From Neoceratodus forsteri (Eukaryota > Chordata > Ceratodontiformes > Ceratodontidae): DNA of 64,000 bases. Position numbers and translations under genes: made by a program. The notes below the pieces were generated by a model. The model was not told where the DNA came from. It searched no databases and was given only the letters and a program-made list of their open reading frames with translations. Of the stretch, positions 52,701-62,894 are shown piece after piece. Location of the stretch: assembly GCA_016271365.2 (NCBI GenBank), contig CM057453.1:503043001-503107000 (forward strand), read 5' to 3'. Within the stretch, counting starts at the first letter, position 1; each line of letters opens with the position of its first letter.

Positions 52701-53882
52701 CCTGGTGAAACTTTTGAATGCCAGTAGCACTTTGTAGCGCTGTCAAGCTAAAAATACATTTTATTAAAGCATAGACCTTCTTACAAGGTCTTTAACACGA
52801 AATGTAATTTTGTTTTAGCCACTGTTAACCCCTACTTAAGTTTGAAAAGGACAAAACTGGTCTAATGGAGTGGTGGCATTGTCCCTTGGCTTAGCTCCAC
52901 TACTTCTCTAGAGGCCCAGCTCCCTCGAAGAATCAAAACTCAGGGCCATCTTTATCAGCTATGAAGTGCACTGTATTCTACAGTGGGCATTTGAAGGAGA
53001 AAGGGCTAGACAGCGTTGGCCACATTCCCTGTCCTAAGGGGCTGCAGCCAGAACTAGTGCCACTCTTCAGTCATTGACACTGAGATGTCAGGATTTCTTT
53101 AAATGTTGTGTAATTTATTTATTTCATCCACTGTGCCCAGGGGGCATAAAAGTACTGGAAGAGACCCTTCAAAATTGTATAATAATATGACACAAAATTA
53201 GTTACCGTCATTTAGCCAAACCAGTCAAAAATGGAGGAGGGAGATGGCCCACCCGCTGGCCCAACAGTAATGTATTGCATTAGTTCAGGAGTGGACCCAG
53301 GTTGCTAGTGTGTCGCAGCCAGTGCGGGAGGTGCCATTGCCCGCCGCTGCAGTGATGCCTGTGATGGGTCAGGGAGCTTGCTGCTCCGCCGGGGCCAAGG
53401 CAGTGGGTGTGCAAAGCCAGCGGTGTGGCTGTGCACAGCACCAGCAAAAAGGACTACAGAGGGGACACAAATAGATATCACCAGCTGGGCCAACAAGATG
53501 AGGCTAATGGGGAAAAACAGCCCTTGAATGCAGTTGGATGACAGACCGATACTCTCTGATATCACTCTACAAGCCAAACTGCTGCATTACATTAATGCTG
53601 AACTGAGTGCATGGTGGTGCCTGAGCATCCGCAGCAGGAGTAAGTGGCTTCAGTTCCTGAAAACAGACAGTGGACCAGAAACAGAGAATTTTAAAAAACG
53701 TAGCGGAGCTCTAAATGGGGGTGGTGGGGTGCAAGAACATAAAGACTCGAAGCAGGAAGACAAATGTGTATGTTGGCCTTTTAAGTGTGTGACGATAGCT
53801 TTTAACCTTTCAGTTAAGTTACTTTTTCTTATTAAGATAGGAACATTATGTCATTAAATATTACATATCAAAATCTTTGCAG
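52701..53882. other. intron sequence upstream of exon C
   Basis: A GC-rich patch at about 53230-53560 (GCTGGCCCAACAGTAATG... CAGCGGTGTGGCTGTGC) may be a SINE but no A/B boxes are convincing. The region ends with TCTTTGCAG before exon C. Open frames here have no homology. Confidence 0.4.
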
Positions 53883-54052
53883 GTTTCAACGCCATTCATT
53901 TAACAATCATGGCAAACAGCTTGGCTTGCCTTAGACTGATGATTGCCGCGGGGGCTAATGCGGATGCCCAGGAGCAGAGATCAGGACGAACTGCACTGCA
54001 TTTGGCCATTGAACAAGAGAATGTATCTTTAGCAGGCTGCCTTCTGCTTGAG
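53883..54052 (+). CDS. NFKB1: NFKB1 coding exon C (ankyrin repeats)
   Basis: A 170-bp exon after AATCTTTGCAG (53882) with donor GTTAGT (54053). GT completes the Gly begun in exon B; it then reads [40 protein letters not shown] and [16 protein letters not shown]. This corresponds to human p105 '[20 protein letters not shown]...[29 protein letters not shown]'. The reading frame is intact. The following exon (GDAHVDST-like) is not present before the window ends, so the next intron exceeds 9.9 kb. Confidence 0.95.
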
Positions 54053-54241
54053 GTTAGTTCCATATGCGCACGGAATTTTCTTTAACATGTCTGTGTAGAT
54101 TGTCTGTGCATAACTATGTGTCTGAATATAAGTGTGCATTATTACTAAAAGGGATCAAGATGACTGCCACAAATAGTACTGTCTGATTAGATAAACCATG
54201 TCACGTGCTGTGCCTGCACTGTATGTACTCACAAATGCACA

Positions 54242-54766
54242 GTGCTTCAGTTTCTATGTGCAGTGACATACTCCAGGGTATTGTGGTCATTGGGAGGTAT
54301 AGGCACTTCTCCAGTATGTAGTTATTCTAGTGGTAGCAGTCATTTAGCCATGACTTGGAGGGACAGGGAGCGAATCCTCAGGATCGCAGGAGCAGCTGCA
54401 CAGGGGAGGGAGCAGGATGTCATTGTCCACCTAGGGACAAATGACCTAGCTAAGAAAGGGATCAGAACAGTGCAAGAAGCGTTTGTGGAGATGGGGAGGG
54501 GCGTTAGACAAATAGCACACACAGTAACCTTCTCGGAGGTGCTACCTATCTATGGCACGGGTGAGGCTAGGGTGCTCCACACCATGGGATTCAATCAGTG
54601 GTTGAAAAACTGGTGCAGAGCTCGGGGATTTGGCTTCGTTGGGGACTGGGTGTCCACCTGGAGGGATACAGGCCTATACTGGCATGATGGTCTGCATCTG
54701 TCCAGGAGGGGAACCAGGATCCTAGGTGATAGGTTTAAATACTTCATTGACAAGCATTTAAACTAG
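54242..54766 (+). pseudogene. CR1 ORF1, SGNH/GDSL esterase-like domain
   Basis: The 174-residue frame has VIVHLGTNDLAKKGIR (SGNH block III, GTND), then WLKNWCRARGFGFVGDW and LYWHDGLHLSRRGTRILGDR (block V, D..H). CR1 ORF1 proteins are known to carry such an esterase. Block I with the catalytic Ser (GDS) would lie before the current start and is not recognisable, so the domain is N-terminally incomplete. The frame ends with a stop about 180 bp before the endonuclease, as ORF1 normally does. Confidence 0.8.
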
Positions 54767-54946
54767 CCAATGGGGGAGGCACTGGAAAGGAGCAGGGAAA
54801 TCCTAGCCCCAAAAAAATATCAGGGTACTAAGTGAGGTAGACACCAACATAGAGATGTCGATAGGGAGAAGCGCAGGGGTAAATGGAGAAAGTGACAAAT
54901 GCAATAAGGACAGGGATGGGGCAAAAAGGGGTAAGGCCATCAAGAA

Positions 54947-55511
54947 ATGGAGAGTAATGAGTACCAACGCCGTAGTCTGGGCAACAAGCTCCCTGAACTG
55001 GTGGCCTTGATGGAAGAGGGATGCCTGGATATCATAGCAGTCACAGAAACATGGTACACAGAGAACCATGACTGGGATGTTAACATACCAGGGTACACAA
55101 CCTACAGGAGAGACAGGGAGGGCAGAAGGGGGGTAGCTATCTATGTAAGGGAAGGGATAAAAAGCAACTGAACAATAGAGTAAACAGGGAGGAGAGGAGG
55201 CACTGTGAGTCACCTTAGAGACTGGAAATGGCACTACAATCCGCACAGGGGTTGTATATAGACCCCTATGTCAGGGGGAGGGAATGGACAAGGATATGAT
55301 AAAAGGCATACTTAGGATGGCAGAGAAAGGGGAGATACCATTGATGGGGGACCTTAATATGCCAGATGTTAACTGGAGCACCTTTGTGGCAGCCACATCC
55401 AAAAGCAGGGCCATTCTTGATGCCCTTCTTATGGCATGCCTCAGACGGTTAGTTTTGGAACCTGCTAGTGAGGGAGCAATCTTAGACCTCGTACTCAAAT
55501 GGGGACAGTGA
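54947..55511 (+). pseudogene. CR1 endonuclease
   Basis: The + strand reads SLGNKLPELVALMEEGCLDI, IAVTETWYTENHDWDV, YRRDREGRRGVAIYV (54947-55171). After frame changes it reads IPLMGDLNMPDVNWSTF and GAILDLVLKW (55284-55511), covering the 'TETW' and 'GDLN/NW' motifs. The final SDH block is not clear. Inactive because of frameshifts. Confidence 0.8.
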
Positions 55512-56372
55512 GAGGATCTCAGATCTAGAAGTGGGTAGCCATTTGGGAATAATTGACCACCAAACAGTGTGTTTCATAGTAAACTCAGCTAGAGTCAAGC
55601 CATACAAAAGTGAGGGTTCTGGACTTCAGGAGGGCTGACTTTGGCAAGATGGGAGAGTGCCTTAGAAAAGCACTAGCAAACAGGCTAGAAGGAGGGGTGG
55701 AGCAACAATGGGGAAATATCAAAACTGCCATCACAGAGGCAACAAGCCTTTGTGTGAAGCAAATAAATCAAAACAAAAGAAAAAGCCACTATGGTATCAA
55801 AAGAGGTGGCAGTGAAGGTTAGGGAGAAAAAGATAGCATTTAGGAAGTATAAGGAAACACAGAATGAGCAGGACAGAGAACTGTACCAGTTAAGGCAGAA
55901 TGAAGCAGGGAGGGTAGTTAGAATAGCAAAGGCACAAACTGAGGAAAAGATAGCTAACTCAGTTAAGAATGGGGATAAAACCTTTTATAGGTATATCAGG
56001 GAGCATTGAAAGACAAAGGGAAGGATAATGAGGCTGAATAGAATGGATGGTGGGTGGGCAGAGAGTGACAGTGAAAAAGCAGGGATACTGAATTAATACT
56101 TCTGTTCAGTATTCACAAAAGAGGAAGTGGGGGAGATGCCTAATCCAGATAACAGAAGCACTCTGGTGGGGGGGTTGATCCCAGTCCTTTCACAGAAGAA
56201 AGGGTTCTGAAAGAACTCCTAAAACTGAAGGTGGACAAAGCAATGGCGCCAGATGGAATTCACCCCCAGAACTCTAAAAGAATTAAGCAGAGAACTAGTG
56301 ACACCACTGACTACCCTTTGTAACAAATCATGGGAGGATTGTGTGGTACCTGAGGACTGGTAGAAGGCGGAT

Positions 56373-57690
56373 GTGATTCCCCTTCACAAAAGTGGGACTA
56401 AGACAGAGGCAGGAAACTACAAACTTGTCAGTTTGACCTCTGTGGTAGGGAAAGTGATGGAATCACTTCTGAAGGAAAGAACTGTTGAGTACCTAGAGGC
56501 CAGTGGGGTACAGGACCCAAGGCAGCATGGGTTCACAGCGGGAAGGTCATGTCAGACGAATCTAATTGATTTCTTTGACTGGGTGACCAAAGTAGTAGAC
56601 CAGGGAAGGGCTGTGGACATGGCCTACCTAGACTTTAGCAAGTCATTTGACACAGTCCCACACAAAAGATTAGTAGTCAAATTAACCAGCCTAGGAGCGG
56701 TTCCCTGGGTAAAACATTGGCTGAACAACAGGACACAGAAGGTAATTGTAAATGGAGTTCACTCTGAAGAAAGAGGGGTTACTAGTGGATTACTGCAGGG
56801 TTCAGTACTGGGTCCAGCCCTTTTTAATGTCTTTATAAGTGACATTGCAGAGGGACTGGAAGGAAAAGTATGCCTCTTTGTAGATGATACAAAGGTCTGC
56901 AACAGGGTTGATACACAAGGAGGCATGGAAAGGATGAGAAGGGACTTGGCAAGGTTGGAGGAATGGTCAGAAGTATGGCAGCTTGGATTCAATGCAAAGA
57001 AGTGCAGAGTAATGCACCTGGGAAACAAAAACCCAGGGGAAGATTACACAATGGGGGGAGGTAGTAACAACAACAAAAATGGAAAGGGACCTGGGGTAAT
57101 CATATCAGATGACCTTAAGGTTGGCAAGCAATGTGAGAAGGTAGTAGGGAGGGCTGGGGGGATACTGGGATGTATAGAGAGAGGTATCACCAGCAGAAAA
57201 CAGGAATTTGTTATCCCCCTGTACAGACAGTTTGTGAGACCCCATCTGGAGTACTGCGTCCAGTTCTGGAGACCCCATCTCTGCAAGGACATAGACAGGA
57301 TGGAGGCAGTTCAGAGGAGGGCAACTAAAATGATGCAGGGTCTGCAAGAGAAGCCATATGAGGAGAGACTAAAGGAGCTTAACATGTATACCCTTGAGGA
57401 AAGGGAGAGGGGGGGACATAGTAGAAATGTTTAAGTACCTCAGTAGAATCAACAAAGTCCAAGAGGGTAGCATCTTTCAGAAAAAAAGATGTGCAAGAAC
57501 AAGGGGACACAATTTGAAGATAAAGGGGGGACGGCTCAGGGGCAATGTGAGGAAGTATTTTTTCACAGAGAGGGTGGTGGACGCATGGAACAGCCTTCCA
57601 GAGGAGGGTGTGGGGTCTAAAACTGTGGGAGAATTCAAGAATGCATGGGACAGACATAAGGCAATTTTTATGGGGGGTAGGAAGAAATAG
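56373..57690 (+). pseudogene. CR1 reverse transcriptase
   Basis: The 353-residue frame 56373-57434 reads IPLHKSGTKTEAGNYKLVSL, QHGFTAGRSCQTNLIDFFDW, MAYLDFSKSFDTVPHKRLVV, LQGSVLGPALFNVFISDI and a catalytic box KVCLFVDDTKVCNRV. That box is FVDD, where CR1 usually has FADD. The C-terminal part follows in another frame (57394-57690: EMFKYLSRINKVQEGS, VVDAWNSLPEEGV). The frame change at about 57410 and upstream stops make it non-functional, though the central 1 kb is open and fairly well preserved. Confidence 0.88.
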
Positions 57691-57994
57691 TCTGTTGGTT
57701 ATATAGGATTATAATAGCTTATCCTCTAGGTAGGGAAATGGGCAGACTAGGTGGGCCAAGCGGTCCATATCTGCCGTCAAAGTCTATGTTTCTATGTTTC
57801 TAGTGGGTGGGGTGTACAAGCTAATAACCATACAGTATTTGGGAGTTCATGGCCTCTTGAGTTTGTTCCTCAGATACCGTTTTACTGAATAAAACCCTGG
57901 CCACTATTGATGTTATTACTATTATACTGAAAAGAGAAACAAAAAGCAGAAAATGCACTAAATTGATATGAGTTTGTAAAATAAACATGATTTA

Positions 57995-59154
57995 TTGAAG
58001 TGCAGTTAACATTAGGCATCACCACTTTTGGAACATTAACCTGAAAATTTTAAACTGTTAACAGGAATGTAAAGTTAAATCTATACATTTTGGGTGGAGA
58101 GTGATCATTATCGGAGGTAGCTGGTGTACTGAGTGATAGAATGGTATATATGATAGAACATTATTTAGAGTGATAAGTAGGTTCCAGGTCTAAACTGGGA
58201 ACTCAGTCAGACTTGATGGACTGCTGGTCTTTTTCTACCGTCATTGTCTCTGTGTTTCTATATTAATGTTGACAGTGAAGAACAGTTTGAGTGTTAGTCA
58301 ATCAGAATGTAGTGATTAGCATGCAGTCTCATTATTATCTTACAACTGTTTCACAGCAAAGGCTGTGAAAATTGAAGAATTGGTACTGTGGCGAGGAGAG
58401 TGAAATGATAACCCGCATAATTTAATGTATAAGATGAATGTTTATGGGTATTACACTTGCATAGATACCAATTAAATTATGGGAACCAATACCAAAATTC
58501 AGAAAAAGTGCAAAAACATTTTTTTGAATTTTAATTTTTTTAAATCGTCATAAAATTTCCCATGTCAATATTAAAAAAAAAAAAGTATATTGATATACTT
58601 TATCATTATGGAAAAAGTATATCTATAACATTTATTTTACACAAATTCTGCCGTTGTAAATATGTATATCAATATAGCTGGAGAAAACTGCCCGATATTT
58701 AAAAAAAAAAAAAAAAAGGTTCATGTTGCTATAAAAAATAAAATGGTTCACTGCATTTTTAAAGTCCTGTCATTTTTACCAGAATATTTAACATGTATTT
58801 GCAGGTAGCATCACAGGAGAACGGTATTAGCTGTCCAGATTTACAGCTTTTAAAATCTAGATTCAAGCATTATGAAAGTATTATGTAAGATTATTTGTGG
58901 AAATGGTCGGAATATACTAGTGGTTCTGGCTAAGAATAAACCCATTCCTTTCTAGTTGAGTTTACTTTACAGTTATGGCAGAATAAAAGGGCAGTGGCAC
59001 TGTATTCTGATTAACCAATGAAGCTTTGGCAAGCAATAACAAACACCCCAAAAAAAATTTTTTAGCTTTATAACTGGAAATTATTTTGTTTCCAGTGTTA
59101 ATTAGTCACATTAATGTTGTGAAAGTAATAATTTCAATGTTAACTGCACTTCAG
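57995..59154. mobile_element. TA-flanked element with 19-bp inverted ends (mariner-like candidate)
   Basis: TTGAAGTGCAGTTAACATT at 57995-58013 and AATGTTAACTGCACTTCAG at 59136-59154 are inverted copies with one mismatch, each bordered by TA (57993-57994 and 59155-59156). That suits a Tc1/mariner-type non-autonomous element of 1,160 bp. The interior has no transposase frame; a degraded CR1-like tail (about 58100-58262, ending TTCTATA) and A-runs lie inside. The similarity does not extend beyond 19 bp, so this is a candidate only. Confidence 0.4.
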
Positions 59155-59470
59155 TAGTTCTCACTTATTTAAAAATCCACATCAAATCAGTGCTTTTATT
59201 TTCTTTTGGCATTGTCTGTTTTTTCCATTATAATTGCTAAAGTGGTCAAAGTTTTACTGTTTAATAACTGGTATCTGGGAAAATGTTAACAGAAGGCCGT
59301 TAACTCCCAGATATTGTACTGTTATTACCTTGCAACCACCAACCACTATAGTATTCTTGCTATAATAACATTTCTTAACTGGTGAAGGCATGAGGGTTCC
59401 AACCCACCTCACGCATGTGGTTATTACAGCATACTTGCACACTCTGTCTTGTGATTGCTTGCATATAGTG

Positions 59471-59491
59471 CGTGTTTGTGTGTGTGTGTGT

Positions 59492-59525
<34 letters not shown>
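59471..59525. repeat. (GT)n(AT)n microsatellite
   Basis: GT-type repeats (59471-59500) pass into about 12 AT units (59501-59525). The palindromic element begins 15 bp further on. Confidence 0.85.
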
Positions 59526-59539
59526 GATATATAACCGAG

Positions 59540-59670
59540 ACCTGTGGAATAAATAATTTATTTTCACAAGTGCTGTTTGACCCTGGATAACCTCACGAGT
59601 GGCATAAGCCACAAATGATGTGCCCGAGGTCAAACAGTACGAGTGAAAATAGATAATTTATTCCACAAGG
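59540..59670. repeat. palindromic MITE-like element
   Basis: ACCTGTGGAATAAATAATTT... GTGCTGTTTGACC is mirrored by GGTCAAACAGTACGAGTG... AATTTATTCCACAAGGT. Arms of about 50 bp, with a short centre (59583-59615). Confidence 0.65.
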
Positions 59671-61660
59671 TCCCTGTTGCATATTTCATTTATGTAATAG
59701 GTAGGGACCTTGTGTGTGTGTGTTACTTTGTTTTTGTTATAATTTATTTTAATATTTTAGAATCTTCTGAATTAGCTGGGTTTATTTTGTGAAAAAGCAC
59801 TTCTGTGCTTTATTGTCTTGGGGTTGCTTAGGCCATCTCCAGAGATGCGTTTAGTGTTGCTAGGAACAGCCATGTTGTGAAATGAGTAGAGCAAGTTGTG
59901 CTTGGTTAGGGAGTGCCTATGGGAGGTGCAGAGCAGTTCAGAGAAAAAAAAGGAAACATGGCGGCTGTCTCATTTAGCGAGAGTGCGATGGTGAGAGAAC
60001 TTCGAGTTGTGTGGCAACTGTGTTAAGCTGTGCGGCATTTTTGGTTTACGTCTTTTAATTAAAGCATTGCATTTATACAGTGCAGGACAGTGACTGTAAT
60101 GGACAGCAGTGGGCAAGGAGAGGCAGCACCTTGTGTTGGGAGAGCGGGTAGTAGATACAGGATCGAGAGAGCAGGAGAAAAGTGCGGCTGATCATTTTTT
60201 TTTTACTTAATTAAAATTGGTTATGATTGCTGTGCTGTTTGGTATATGGTGATAGAAATGGAGCGTGGTCAGGGATGAGGAGAAGCAATATGGCCTTTGC
60301 TGCTGTTAGAGGTGAGTGTGCTTTGAGACAGTTTGAGAGCAGGGCGGGCATCCGACTGTGTGGGTGGGGGACCAGAGCTAAGCTAGAAATTGAAGAAATA
60401 ACAAGAAAACCACGTTTTGGATGATGGTTTGGAAGAACTATGGTGTTTGCCTTTGTTACTGTTGTACATGCTCAGACAGAAGGGTTAGATGGCATTTAGG
60501 CAGGTATTTGGTATCAGCTGTACTAACATCTTCTCCGATGCAACAGCCATATAGGTGGAACATGGAGGCAGATTGCAGAGCTGAGGGAATGAGGTACAGG
60601 TTTAAAAGGAAAAAAAAGTTTCTTTTGTAAATTTAGAGCAGTTAAATGTGTAGTCTACTACAGGTTCTTAACAGGAAAGTAAGGGAGTCTGGTTGTGGCT
60701 ATTGAGAACTGAAAGTGAAATGTAGTACCAGCAGGTGAGGGTCGGGGAGTGACATGGCTACTACGTACATAAATGGTAATGATGTATCTGCTGTGTACAT
60801 AAACAAAATTTATATACACAGTAGCTCAAATAACAGCATTTATGTAATGGGGTTTGTGTCCACACCTATTGCACAAATATATATATACAAATGAACGCAG
60901 CACCATGGAGTGTCCTTGATTAAGCATTGTGAGTTTGTGAATATGTATACACATGGCAGATGACTTGGTTTCTCCAGTTAGAGAGCAGTATTTCAAGTGG
61001 CAAAAAAAGTCAAAATAAAACAATATCCTAGTGACATCAGTATAACAACAACGTATAAAAAAAAAATATTGTTACTCTTGTCACAGTGGATATTTTTAAG
61101 GTTACTGTCATTACAGTGGAATACTGAACCAATCAGAGAGCAGCTTTCCCAATGCTGATGACATCACAATGCCTGGTGCAGCAGTGAAGCAAGCTATTAA
61201 AATCAAAGGAAAAACAGCAAACTCTTCAAACAAATTGCAGATGTAAAAGCTATAACTTGTAAACTACTGTTGTGTAAATCAAATAAAAAGCCTGACTTAA
61301 GTAATTTATCATCACTTGTGAGCGGGCAGGACTTTTATAACTCAATCAGTGGCTCTGCTGCTAATTGTATATATGGTCCTGCCCCAACACACTTGAAAAT
61401 AAATTCCATATCTTGAGTCAGCTCATTGCATGTCCCATATACAGTACATATATACGTATGTACAAGATATAGATATATAAAATATGTATGTATTTAAAAG
61501 CTATAACATGTAAACTACTGTTGTATACACGGCATAAAATAAGTGGGTTTGCATCACAATTTGCCACCCAAGAATCTGGAAACACAAGTTAATTGCCAGC
61601 TTGATTAGCAATGATTGCTAATCATATGAGTTGGCCATTCCCCATATTTTTTTAAATGTT
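59671..61660. other. unassigned intronic sequence
   Basis: Short open frames at 60227-60630 have no homology that I recognise. A 34-bp direct repeat, AAAGCTATAACTTGTAAACT... ACTGTTGT, occurs at about 61246 and 61497 with two or three differences. No exon or RNA gene seen; the next NFKB1 exon was looked for and not found. Confidence 0.4.
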
Positions 61661-61885
61661 TAGTGGTGCCCTCCGATCGTTGTCCTGTTCATTCCCTGAT
61701 GGCGCCCCCACCTTCCGATCATTGTCCCTTTCATTCCCTGGTGTCTAGTGGCGCCCCTACCCTCTGATAGCTGTCCCTGTTCATTCCCTAGGGGTCTAGT
61801 GATGCCCCTCCATGCTCCGATCCTGTCCCAGTGTTCATTCCCTGGTGTCTAGTTGCATCCCCCCACCATCAGATTGCTGTCCCCT
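61661..61885. repeat. minisatellite, about 5 units of 42-53 bp
   Basis: Units begin TAGTGGTGCC, TGATGGCGCC, TAGTGGCGCC, TAGTGATGCC and TAGTTGCATC (about 61661, 61698, 61746, 61797 and 61850). Each has a Py-rich part with CCGATC/CTGAT, GTCCC and TTCATTCCCT. Unit copies differ by substitutions and small indels. Confidence 0.8.
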
Positions 61886-62181
61886 TTTTGTCCATAAATG
61901 ATTTTTCTTTTAAAACCTGGGGGGAAAAAAGGTCCATCGCCGAGCACTCAGCACACCCTACCCGACCACTCACTGTGCACCCATCTCCCCACACTTCCCA
62001 GTACCCTCCTATACCATCACTCACCTGAACAGGTCCCAGGTTCGAGATCCGCGCTCCCGATTGAAGACACGTCTTGCTACTGGAACCGGTGACTGCAGTA
62101 TGAGATCTAAGGTAAATGCAGTTAAATAATTTAAATTGAGGTTTCAACTTTGGTGCATAAATCGGCCATTTTGTAAGATAC

Positions 62182-62372
62182 TAACCCCAGATTTTCAACA
62201 TAGCCTTTTGGGGAACCTACCTCATGAACAATATAACTGTTACTATGCAATTCCTGCCCGAAAGGTGATTTTGCAGTCACTTGGTGAATTCACCTTTCGG
62301 GCAGGATTTGTGTAAGAAGTCATATTGTTCGTGAGGTAGGGTCATAAGAAGGCTATGTTGAAAATCTGGGGT
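62182..62372. repeat. palindromic MITE-like element
   Basis: Arms of about 85 bp: ACCCCAGATTTTCAACATAG... CCTGCCCGAAAGGTGA against TCACCTTTCGGGCAGG... CTATGTTGAAAATCTGGGGT, with a short centre at about 62269-62290. The inner 16 bp and outer 20 bp are nearly perfect. Confidence 0.75.
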
Positions 62373-62458
62373 AAAAGTATGAAACAATGGCAAAGTTATG
62401 ACCATTCCTTGCAATTTCACTACGCACCCTTGTAACTTTGGAATTTTTAAATATTTTG

Positions 62459-62665
62459 ACCCCATATTTTCAACATAGCCTTTTTATTATACCACCTCAT
62501 GTATGTCACAGCTGCCATTTTCAAATCCTGGCCAAAATGTGTTTTACATCTGTAGTGCAGAATGGCATTGCAGTTGGCAGAATTAAGCTTTAGCGGGATT
62601 GGAAAACTTTCTACAACAGGTACATGAGGTGGGGTAATAAGAAAGGCTATGCAGACAGTTTGGTC
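62459..62665. repeat. second, more diverged palindrome of the same family
   Basis: It starts GACCCCATATTTTCAACATA and CCACCTCATGTATG and ends TACATGAGGTGGGGTAATAA, GGCTATGCAGACAGTTTGG. The outer 25 bp match the element at 62182-62372 and the arms match each other over about 70 bp. The centre is different sequence. Confidence 0.6.
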
Positions 62666-62894
62666 AAATTTGGCAAATCTAGTGTCAGAACTATGCCTAA
62701 TATGTCTATTTTATCAATATATACAATAAATAATAATGATATGGTTTAAAGTAAAAAATACCCATTTAGAAAACTGCTGATCAGAACTGGGCGAATGCTA
62801 ATCATTTTCATTTTGATTAGCAAAGGCCGCTAATCAGCTCTCCAACACCAATTTATGCCTTGGTGTATATAAAATAAAACAGTAGCCTGACTTG

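Larger units (their letters stand above)
54240..57804 (+). mobile_element. CR1 LINE, nearly complete
   Basis: Contains the esterase part of ORF1 (54242-54766), endonuclease (54947 to about 55511), linker (55610-56009), reverse transcriptase (56373-57690) and the CR1 3' end: GGGCCAAGCGGTCCATATC and two TCTATGTT units (57750-57804). The amino-terminal part of ORF1 is missing. Several stops and frameshifts are present. It starts about 190 bp after the exon C donor. Confidence 0.88.

Noticed and set aside
54242..54766. A host GDSL/SGNH esterase gene
   Set aside because: It is followed by a CR1 endonuclease and reverse transcriptase and matches the esterase that CR1 ORF1 carries; no introns or separate promoter are seen.
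60227..60630. Small host gene
   Set aside because: Two short frames with no homology, no splice or promoter signals, and composition like the surrounding intron.
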